A stretch of DNA of 64,000 nucleotides from Rothia nasimurium (GTDB lineage Bacteria > Actinomycetota > Actinomycetes > Actinomycetales > Micrococcaceae), in contig NZ_CAKMTJ010000004.1 of assembly GCF_928392795.1 (NCBI RefSeq), positions 158,667 to 222,666 of the forward strand, in the 5' to 3' direction. Positions 57,653-64,000 of the stretch are shown here, one piece after another; the stretch's first letter is position 1; each line of letters starts with the position of its first letter. The notes beneath the pieces are model-generated. The model was not told the DNA's origin, did no database searches, and was given only the letters and a program-made list of their open reading frames with translations. Made by a program: the position numbers and the translations under genes.

Positions 57653-58924
57653 TTACTTTTTGGGTGAGTGTCTGACCCGAGCAAAAATATCAGCCAGGTC
57701 AGGGGCTATAAGTTCAATCTGCCACTGGCGTGCCCCAAGTTCAAGCAGGGCTACCCTAAGTTCCTCAACGGACGACCCGGCAGGCGGGTCCCAGCACAGG
57801 CGGCGCAGCACATCGGGGGCAAGGACGTTCTCCTGCGGCATGTTCAGGCGCTCGCCCACAGCGAGCACCGCAGGTTTTGCCTCAGCAATGAGCAGGGCGG
57901 ACTCGGGGCGCTTGACCTCCCACGCCTTCAGCGGCGGGGGACCGGACGCCGGGGTCGTGAAGGGGACGGGCTCCGCCTCCTTCTTCGCGTCCGCCAGGGC
58001 CTTCAGCCAGCGCGGAGCCTCCCGCTTAAGAGCGCGGGTTTGAAAGCCGGGAATCTGCAAAATAGCCGGGACGGTGCGCGGCATGAGCCGGGCAGCAGTA
58101 ATCAAGGACGCATCGGGCAGCAGGCGCTTGGGGGCAACGTCCTTCTTCTGCGCCAGGTGCTCACGCTCGTACCAGAGGTTGCGCAGGGCGGTGAGCTGTC
58201 GGCGGGTCTTCAAATCGCGAATGCCCTTGGTCTTGCGCCAGGGGTCGGGCTTCTCTTCACGCTCAGGGTGCTCGCACACGTAGCGGAACTCCTCAAGCGC
58301 GTAGGCCAGCTTGCCCTGGGCTCGCAGCTCATCTTCCACCGCATCGCGCAGGTCGAGCAGAATGTCAACGTCGAGGGCAGCGTAGTTGAGCCAGGCTGCG
58401 GGAAGTGGGCGGTGGGACCAGTCCACGGCAGAGTGCTCCTTGGCCAGCTTGTAGCCCAACAGGTTCTCTACCATGTACCCCAGCCCCACGCGCTCAAACC
58501 CGGCCAGGCGTCCGCCCAGCTCGGTATCAAAGAGGGCATCGGGGTACATGCCGATCTCCGCCAAACACGGCAAATCCTGGGTTGCGGCATGCAAGACCCA
58601 CTCAGCCCCGGCCAGGGCATCGTTAATCAGGGTGAGGTCGTCAAAACTCTCGGGGTCAATCAGAATCACCCCGGAATTACCGCGCTTGAACTGCACCAAA
58701 AAAGCTCGCTGACCATAGCGAATGCCAGAAGCTCGCTCGGTATCAACAGCAACCGGGCCGCTCTCGGCCGCCAAAATATCGGCAACGCGGTGCAGGCCGC
58801 GTTCGGTGTTAATGACGCTCGGCGTGCCTCCCTCAGGCTCGTCGAGATACACCACCTCGGGGATACTAATCCCCTCAGGTAAATCAAACTGAGAACCTGT
58901 TCCCCCTACAGGTTGCGCCACCAT
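57653..58924 (-). CDS. rnd: Ribonuclease D-like 3'-5' exonuclease with HRDC domain
   Basis: Trims 3' ends of RNAs such as tRNA precursors. The 423-residue protein has a DEDDy exonuclease domain (about 40-210): AVDTERASG supplies D and E, HAATQDLPCL the next D, and YAALDVDILLDL the final Y and D. An HRDC domain covers about 230-310. ATG at 58924 with GGGAGGGAG upstream. The gene name follows the family; the precise substrates are not known. Confidence 0.88.
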   Translation of the reverse strand: MVAQPVGGTGSQFDLPEGISIPEVVYLDEPEGGTPSVINTERGLHRVADILAAESGPVAVDTERASGIRYGQRAFLVQFKRGNSGVILIDPESFDDLTLINDALAGAEWVLHAATQDLPCLAEIGMYPDALFDTELGGRLAGFERVGLGYMVENLLGYKLAKEHSAVDWSHRPLPAAWLNYAALDVDILLDLRDAVEDELRAQGKLAYALEEFRYVCEHPEREEKPDPWRKTKGIRDLKTRRQLTALRNLWYEREHLAQKKDVAPKRLLPDASLITAARLMPRTVPAILQIPGFQTRALKREAPRWLKALADAKKEAEPVPFTTPASGPPPLKAWEVKRPESALLIAEAKPAVLAVGERLNMPQENVLAPDVLRRLCWDPPAGSSVEELRVALLELGARQWQIELIAPDLADIFARVRHSPKK

Positions 58925-58996
58925 AAAACTCCCTCCCGGTGGAAAACTACCTCCCTATTATGCCAGCTTTACCCCGCTGGCCGGGGCTAGTGCGCC

Positions 58997-59419
58997 CTAA
59001 CCTTCGACCGGCTTCTCGTGCAGCGTCAGGCTAATTGAGTTGATGCAGTAGCGCAGGTCGGTGGGGGTATCGTAGCCCTCACCCTCAAATACGTGGCCCA
59101 GGTGGGAGTCGCAGGCGGCACAGCGCACCTCAACGCGCACCATACCTAAAGAGCGGTCCTCGATGTAGCGCACCCGGTCAGCAGCGAGCGGCTCAAAGAA
59201 AGAGGGCCAGCCGCAGTGGCTCTCAAACTTCTCGGTCGACCGGAACAGTTCTGTGCCACAGGCCCTACAGGCGTAGACGCCCTCGGTGGTGGTGTCCCAA
59301 TACTCACCGGTAAAAGCCCGCTCCGTGCCGCCTTGGCGCAGCACCGCGTACTCATCGGGGTTCAGAACTTCCTTCCAGTTCTTGGCAATGGCACCAAGGC
59401 CGGGCAGAGAATCACTCAT
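58997..59419 (-). CDS. msrB: Peptide-methionine (R)-S-oxide reductase
   Basis: Repairs oxidised methionine in proteins. The 140-residue protein has two zinc pairs (CRAC and CAAC), the conserved HCGWPSFF stretch and the catalytic cysteine in RYCINSISL near the C-terminus. The ATG at 59419 (MSDSLPG) matches the family; an ATG at 59455 would add 12 residues. It stands alone, upstream of a divergent hydrolase gene. Confidence 0.95.
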   Translation of the reverse strand: MSDSLPGLGAIAKNWKEVLNPDEYAVLRQGGTERAFTGEYWDTTTEGVYACRACGTELFRSTEKFESHCGWPSFFEPLAADRVRYIEDRSLGMVRVEVRCAACDSHLGHVFEGEGYDTPTDLRYCINSISLTLHEKPVEG

Positions 59420-59502
59420 GGCTTGCTCGCTTTCATCACGGCTGTATCTGTGCACCAGTATAAGCAGGCGCAGGGGGCTCTTATTCCCGTAAACTGGACA
59501 TT

Positions 59503-60831
59503 ATGGCTACTGAGCACGCACACCCCACACCCGCCCGCACCCTCACCCTAGCTACCGTAGCGGGGGTTGCCGGGGCCGCCGGAGCGACCCTGGCCTGCGC
59601 CGCTGCCCTGGGCACCGCAGGAATCGCCACCCACTTCGCCCGCAAAATTGTGGTTCCCCCCAAGGCGCCGGTTGAGGACGTCCGCGTGCACTCCCTGGGC
59701 TACAGCAGCGCCGACATCGCCGAGGGCCAGCAGCCTACCAGCATCCGTATAGACGCCACCGAGCGCACCCTGGCCCCGGGGCACTACGGATTCTACTTCT
59801 CGGGCGGGGCGGGCTTTGCCCTGCTGGGGGAGCTGACCTCCTACCTGCCGGGGGATAGGACCGTGGTACGGAGCATCGAAAAAATTTACCGGGGCACGAT
59901 GGCAGATATAAAGCGCGGACGCCTGACCGGAGTCGTTGCCACCGACCCCGCTATGGCTGGCTATCGGGCTGAAGATATTGAGCTGTCCCTGCCGGTAGGC
60001 CCCGCCCCTGCCTGGGTCGTACACCCCAGGGCGGCGCTGGGCGAGCAAACAACGGAAGGCCAAGTAACTGGCGAACCCGGTACCCCTGAACCGAGCGACA
60101 CCTGGGCCATCATGGTGCACGGCATGGGCGCAACCCGCGCCGAAACCCTGCGCGCCCTCGACGCCACCCAGGCCCTGGGTCTCACCAGCCTGCACATGAG
60201 CTACCGCAACGACCGCGAAGCACCCGCCAGCGAAGACGGCCGCTACGGTCTGGGCTTCACCGAATGGCGGGACGTCGAAGTCGCTATCGACTATGCCCTG
60301 GCCCACGGCGCTCGCAGCGTGGTGCTCTTTGGGTGGTCTATGGGCGGGTCAATCTGCATGCAGACCGCCGACCTGGCCCGTAACCGCCGGGCTATTCAAG
60401 CCCTGGTGCTGGACGGCCCTGCCCTGGACTGGCTTGAGCTCATCCAGTACCACACGCACCTGAACAAGATCCCGCTACGCATCGGTCAGCTGGGTGTACA
60501 GATGATCACCCATCCCGCTCTCAGCACCCTCACCGGGCTGAAAGAACCCATCAGCCTGCAACAGATTTCCTGGCCTCACCGGGCAGGCGACATTACCGTG
60601 CCTACCCTGATCATGCACTCGGTCGATGACACTTACGTGCCCTACCAGCCCTCGCAGACCCTGTCGGAACTATCTCCTCTGGTGGACTTTGTGCCCTTCG
60701 AAAAGGCCCCTCACACCAGGGAATGGAACGTAGACCCGCAGCTCTGGTTCGACACCGTCACCGGCTGGCTAAGCAGCCGCAATATCGGCGTAAGCCCCCT
60801 GCGTCAGCGCAACCAGGTCGTCGGCAGCTAG
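59503..60831 (+). CDS. Alpha/beta hydrolase, membrane-anchored
   Basis: A 442-residue protein with an N-terminal hydrophobic helix (about 14-45) followed by a hydrolase domain. The nucleophile elbow is GWSMGG near 282 and the catalytic histidine probably the one in KAPHTREW near 404; an aspartate (SVDDTYVP) lies near 370. TAAACT at 59490-59495 ends seven bases before the ATG and no ribosome binding site is present, so the transcript may be leaderless. Its 3' end overlaps ybaK on the other strand by 63 bases. Confidence 0.8.
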   Translation: MATEHAHPTPARTLTLATVAGVAGAAGATLACAAALGTAGIATHFARKIVVPPKAPVEDVRVHSLGYSSADIAEGQQPTSIRIDATERTLAPGHYGFYFSGGAGFALLGELTSYLPGDRTVVRSIEKIYRGTMADIKRGRLTGVVATDPAMAGYRAEDIELSLPVGPAPAWVVHPRAALGEQTTEGQVTGEPGTPEPSDTWAIMVHGMGATRAETLRALDATQALGLTSLHMSYRNDREAPASEDGRYGLGFTEWRDVEVAIDYALAHGARSVVLFGWSMGGSICMQTADLARNRRAIQALVLDGPALDWLELIQYHTHLNKIPLRIGQLGVQMITHPALSTLTGLKEPISLQQISWPHRAGDITVPTLIMHSVDDTYVPYQPSQTLSELSPLVDFVPFEKAPHTREWNVDPQLWFDTVTGWLSSRNIGVSPLRQRNQVVGS

Positions 60832-61263
60832 CTCCACATCCAGGCCGCGGCGCCCACCCGACACCAAAATCGTGTCAAAAAGCTGGGCGGTTTCGTCCAC
60901 CAGGGTAGGGTGAGCAGTCTTCTGTCCCAGGGGAGAAATACCGCCCACCACATACCCGGTGCGCTTCTCCGCCACATCGGGGGCAGCCATCTTCGCAGAC
61001 TTCCAACCCAGCGCAGCCGCAGCGGCCTTCACATTCAGCTTGCCACCCACCGGCACCACACAGACCGCAAAATCCTTCTCGTGGGTAATCATTAGAGTCT
61101 TAAAAACCTGCTCGGGGGAGCGGCCCAGCTTTTCGGCAGCCTCCAGACCAAAGTTGGTTTCACCCTCCACATGCTCGTACTCGCGCACCTCAAAGGCGGT
61201 ACCCGTCTGCTGCAAGAGCGCCAGGGCCGCGGTAGCTGCCCCCTTTTTCTTTGCCTTAGCCAT
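60769..61263 (-). CDS. ybaK: Cys-tRNA(Pro)/Cys-tRNA(Cys) deacylase YbaK
   Basis: Hydrolyses mischarged Cys-tRNA(Pro). The 164-residue protein has the YbaK/EbsC fold with the family lysine in QVFKTLM (near 55), GGKLNVKAAA and YVVGGISPLGQK near 105-116. A good GGAAAGGA precedes the ATG. Its last 63 bases are antisense to the end of the hydrolase gene. Confidence 0.9.
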   Translation of the reverse strand: MAKAKKKGAATAALALLQQTGTAFEVREYEHVEGETNFGLEAAEKLGRSPEQVFKTLMITHEKDFAVCVVPVGGKLNVKAAAAALGWKSAKMAAPDVAEKRTGYVVGGISPLGQKTAHPTLVDETAQLFDTILVSGGRRGLDVELAADDLVALTQGAYADIAAA

Positions 61264-61494
61264 ATGTAGTTATCCTTTCCCTCAGCTCTTTAGTCTGCAC
61301 CTACCAGCCTAAAACGAGAAGCCGCCCACCGGCGTCCGCCCAGAGCCTGACCATCACATCTGTGAACAAGCCAACCGGCTTAGAGTCAGGTTCGCCCTAA
61401 GACCCCCGCAACATTGGGCAACCTGAGACCCAGCTACTAGACTGTGGGTGTACGAATCACCAGCGCACCGTCGCGCCCAAGGGAAAGACCACAC

Positions 61495-62556
61495 GTGGCA
61501 ACCTACACCCACCTCACCGACCGCACCCCCCACGTATCAGCCGATGAACTCCTCTCAGGGTTCAGACCCTCAGAACGCTTCGGTGAAGTGTCTTTCAACA
61601 CCTACCGCCCCGACCCCGCCCAGCCCTCCCAGCAAGCGGCAGTCGACGCCCTGCGCGCCTTCGGCGAAACCATCAACCGCGGCGGATCAACCAGCGGGGG
61701 TGGCTTCTTCGGCAAACTCTTCGGTGGCGGCAAAAAGAAGGACGACACCAAGGCCGGCCTCTATCTCGACGGCGGCTTCGGCGTGGGTAAAACCCACCTG
61801 CTCGCCTCCCTCTGGCACATGGTCGAAGGGCCCAAAGCCTTCGGCACCTTCGTCGAATACACCAACCTGGTCGGCGCCCTGACCTTCCGCAAAACCGTCG
61901 AAGCTCTCTCTAACTACAAGCTGGTCTGCATCGACGAATTTGAACTCGACGACCCCGGCGACACCGTACTCATGTCCCGCCTCATGCGCGAACTCGCCGA
62001 AGCAGGCGTCAAACTCGTCGCCACCTCCAACACCCTGCCCGGCGCCCTCGGCGAAGGACGCTTCGCCGCAGCCGACTTCAAACGCGAAATACAGGTACTC
62101 GCCGACCAGTTCGACGTGCTGCGTGTCGACGGCGAAGACTTCCGCCACCGCGGCCTACCCGCCGCCCCCGCACCTGTCGCAGATGCTGATTTCGACTCCC
62201 TGGTCGATAGTCGTTTCGACGGGCTCGGCACCGTCGCCATCGACGACTTCGAAGCCCTCATCGACCACCTCTCCCGCGTGCACCCCTCCCGCTACCGCCA
62301 ATTCATCGACGGCCTCGACGCCATCGCCTGGCGCAACGTCACCACCATCACCCAACAAGCAGTCGCCCTGCGCTTCGTCGTCCTCGCCGACCGCCTCTAC
62401 GACAAAGACCTCCCCATCATCGCCTCCGGCGTACCCTTCGACCGGGTCTTCACCGAAGAAATGATGACCGGTGGATACCAGAAAAAGTACTTCCGTGCGG
62501 TTTCACGCCTCACAGCCCTGGCGCGTGAAGGTATGTTGGACGATAAGGCGGCGTGA
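61495..62556 (+). CDS. zapE: AFG1-like ATPase, ZapE
   Basis: An AAA-type ATPase; in E. coli ZapE acts on the division ring. The 353-residue protein has Walker A GGFGVGKTH near residue 98 and Walker B VCIDEFELDD near 142. The GTG at 61495 follows AAGGGAAAG, and an upstream ATG at 61444 would add 17 unrelated residues. A glycine-rich loop (FGKLFGGGKKK) precedes Walker A. The last 14 codons (62506-62549) are repeated exactly 187 bases downstream. Confidence 0.9.
   Translation: MATYTHLTDRTPHVSADELLSGFRPSERFGEVSFNTYRPDPAQPSQQAAVDALRAFGETINRGGSTSGGGFFGKLFGGGKKKDDTKAGLYLDGGFGVGKTHLLASLWHMVEGPKAFGTFVEYTNLVGALTFRKTVEALSNYKLVCIDEFELDDPGDTVLMSRLMRELAEAGVKLVATSNTLPGALGEGRFAAADFKREIQVLADQFDVLRVDGEDFRHRGLPAAPAPVADADFDSLVDSRFDGLGTVAIDDFEALIDHLSRVHPSRYRQFIDGLDAIAWRNVTTITQQAVALRFVVLADRLYDKDLPIIASGVPFDRVFTEEMMTGGYQKKYFRAVSRLTALAREGMLDDKAA
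62506..62549 (+). repeat. Direct repeat, copy 1 (end of zapE)
   Basis: These 44 bases encode the C-terminal RLTALAREGMLDDKA of ZapE and recur exactly at 62693-62736. Confidence 0.92.
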
Positions 62557-62692
62557 AACCACTCCGTTCGCTCTAGCGGTGGCTCAGATCAGGCTTATTA
62601 CGGATTCATTAAGGCTTCGCAGGCTCAGCCAATTCGCTCCGTTTTCTATTTCGCTTCGCGGAAAACGGGAGCTCATCCCGCTCACTCCGTCT
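62550..62692. repeat. 143-bp insert between the zapE end repeats
   Basis: The segment contains a hairpin (CCGTTTTC at 62639-62646 with GAAAACGG at 62661-62668), several CTCCGT and TTCGCT words, and inverted matches to three words of the region after dxs (TCCGTTCGCTC at 62563, TTCGCAGGCTC at 62616, CCCGCTCAC at 62677). It has no coding character. A small palindromic repeat element is the best description. Confidence 0.65.
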
Positions 62693-62736
62693 CGCCTCAC
62701 AGCCCTGGCGCGTGAAGGTATGTTGGACGATAAGGC
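62693..62736 (+). repeat. Direct repeat, copy 2 (duplicated zapE end)
   Basis: An exact 44-base copy of the zapE 3' end, still readable as the same peptide and followed at once by a TAA stop. It is not joined to any gene. Confidence 0.92.
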
Positions 62737-62755
62737 ATAAGATAAGGCCTAAAAC

Positions 62756-62812
62756 AAGGACGCCGGGGCGCACTCACCTGCTACAGGCAGGCGGGCGCGC
62801 ACCGGCGTCCTT
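62756..62812. terminator. Bidirectional terminator, zapE region / GNAT gene
   Basis: An 11-bp outer stem (62756-62766 with 62802-62812) encloses a second GC-rich stem. It lies between convergent genes. The outer stem again has the AAGGACGCC core. Confidence 0.8.
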
Positions 62813-62827
62813 ATTTCCCGCAGAGCC

Positions 62828-63397
62828 TTAGCCGGGGAAACCCAGCTCAGCCCAGCGGTCGCGCGTCAGCTCAGCGGCGCGCATATCAAGCAGGGGAGTG
62901 GAGCCGTCCTCAAGCGGGCGGCCCGGCTGACTTTCCACCAAAGTACGGAAATCGGTAAACCCAACCCTGCGAGCCACCCGCTCAGAGGCATCATTATCAG
63001 CAAGCGCCTTCCAACTCACCCGATCAAGGCCAAGCCCCTGGGGGTCCAGGGCAAAGCCCACCACCATACCCAGGGCCTCGGTCAGAAAGCCCTGACCGCG
63101 ACTCCCCGGCGCCAACCAGTAGCCAACCTCAGCCGAAGAACCCGTGACGTTAAACAGACTCACCACACCGGCGAAAACCCCGCTCGCATCAATACCCCAC
63201 ACCAGCTCATGCCCGCTCTCGCTCGCCTGATGGGTGTAGGCAACAAAATCACGGGCAGTCTCTTCCGTATAGTTCAGGGGTACGGATAGACAAAAACGAA
63301 TAATATCCGGGTCCTGGCAAGCCTGAGCCATCGCTGCTGCGTCAGTCTCGCGCAAGGGGCGCAGGGTAAAACGTTCGGTGAGAAGCTGGGGGTGCAT
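62828..63397 (-). CDS. GNAT-family N-acetyltransferase, RimJ-like
   Basis: A 189-residue acetyltransferase of the RimJ/RimL type, which acetylates protein N-termini or small molecules. It begins LLTERFTLRPLRETDAAAMA and has the acetyl-CoA site PGSRGQGFLTEAL near 104 with a later NDASERVARRVGF. The ATG at 63397 follows GTGGAG; an ATG at 63655 would start inside a tRNA gene. The substrate is unknown. Confidence 0.85.
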   Translation of the reverse strand: MHPQLLTERFTLRPLRETDAAAMAQACQDPDIIRFCLSVPLNYTEETARDFVAYTHQASESGHELVWGIDASGVFAGVVSLFNVTGSSAEVGYWLAPGSRGQGFLTEALGMVVGFALDPQGLGLDRVSWKALADNDASERVARRVGFTDFRTLVESQPGRPLEDGSTPLLDMRAAELTRDRWAELGFPG

Positions 63398-63554
63398 GAA
63401 AACTCCACGATGAATAGAAGTGTTTTTTACAGTGTACGTGCCCAAAGATGTGGTGCAGGGCATAGAAGAAAAATTTTGAGCTGGGTGGAGCTGTAGCGGT
63501 AAAAACCGCGAAAACACGCGGTAAAAAAGGGTTTGCGTGAAGGTGTATTCCGAT

Positions 63555-63583
63555 TTGGCAGGAGCTAGAAAAGAGTGTAAAGT
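63555..63583 (+). promoter_or_regulatory. Promoter of the tRNA cluster
   Basis: TTGGCA at 63555-63560 and TAAAGT at 63578-63583 are separated by exactly 17 bases. Transcription would start near 63590, 36 bases before the first tRNA. Confidence 0.72.
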
Positions 63584-63625
63584 ATTTACTCGTTGGTTCG
63601 GTTCCCTAAAGAACTGAAACACAAT

Positions 63626-63698
<73 letters not shown>

Positions 63699-63722
63699 CG
63701 CAACACTCCTTGCGAGTGTAAT

Positions 63723-63794
63723 GCGCGATTGGCGCAGCGGTAGCGCACTTCCTTGACATGGAAGGGGTCACTGGTTCGATCCCAGTATCGCGCA
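63723..63794 (+). tRNA. tRNA-Val (GAC)
   Basis: A 72-base cloverleaf with acceptor GCGCGAT/ATCGCGC, anticodon loop TTGACAT and T loop TTCGATC. A63794 is the discriminator; CCA is not encoded. Confidence 0.97.
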
Positions 63795-63827
63795 CTGGAT
63801 GAAAATCCATTGCAAATAATTGCATAT

Positions 63828-63900
<73 letters not shown>

Positions 63901-63906
63901 CCACGT

Positions 63907-63940
63907 AAGCCCCGGCTCAATGAGTCGGGGCTTTTGTTTT
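63907..63940 (+). terminator. Terminator of the tRNA cluster
   Basis: AAGCCCCGGCT pairs with AGTCGGGGCTT (one G-T pair) and is followed by TTTTGTTTT. The last 60 bases of the window hold a further inverted repeat, CGATTTG at 63962 and CAAATCG at 63992, but no recognisable gene. Confidence 0.88.
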
Positions 63941-64000
63941 ATGTCGTGTGCGCGTGGCGCACGATTTGAGGTTTTTCTGCCGAGCGTGCACCAAATCGCC

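Noticed and set aside
57668..58882. Open frame of 404 codons on the plus strand opposite the RNase D gene
   Set aside because: The minus-strand gene has clear catalytic motifs and a good start; the opposite frame has no domain character.

Overview
The window looks like chromosomal DNA of an actinobacterium of the Micrococcaceae, most likely Rothia or a close relative. Three things suggest this: a moderately high G+C content with GC-rich codon use and many GTG starts; a tmRNA tag (AVSKRTDFALAA) of the Micrococcaceae type; and a gene order (sepH, DUF4193, DUF3093, dut, DUF3710, OB-fold gene, two trkA genes) typical of actinobacteria. The genus is inferred. No prophage, transposase or CRISPR array was seen.

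Layout. (1) 1-1835: a minus-strand FHA/FtsK-type ATPase, cut by the left edge and resembling EssC/EccC of type VII secretion. (2) 2162-7031: an operon for a galactofuranose glycan (glf, GlfT2-like transferase, Wzm and Wzt exporter). (3) 7348-11963: a Tad/Flp pilus operon preceded by two facing DnaA boxes. (4) 12045-14786: trans-translation and release functions (prfB, smpB, a DUF4190-like gene, ssrA). (5) 14854-18556: an MHS-type transporter divergent from a PucR-like regulator, and two small membrane proteins. (6) 18696-32911: a GNAT/acyl-CoA synthetase fusion, DUF5998, a nucleotide pyrophosphatase-like enzyme, the sepH to trk block and a KimA-like potassium permease. (7) 32950-48353: an RNA methyltransferase, a zinc ribbon protein, parE, malate dehydrogenase, cytochrome bd oxidase with its CydDC exporter, and parC. 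(8) 49491-62556: acnA, mug, an alanine symporter, dxs, a Rieske protein, RNase D, msrB, a hydrolase, ybaK and zapE. (9) 62557-64000: repeats, a GNAT gene and a Gly-Val-Gly tRNA cluster.

The most interesting signals lie outside the genes. A 9-mer, GCGGACGCC, occurs 16 times by eye, and its GGACGCC core also recurs in terminator stems. Together with a Tad pilus, which natural transformation needs in Micrococcus luteus, this raises the possibility of a DNA uptake-like signal. The 3' end of zapE is duplicated around a 143-bp repeat-like insert that shares words with the dxs-Rieske spacer. A cluster of CTTGAAA boxes lies between sepH and DUF4193. Several genes appear to be transcribed without leaders.
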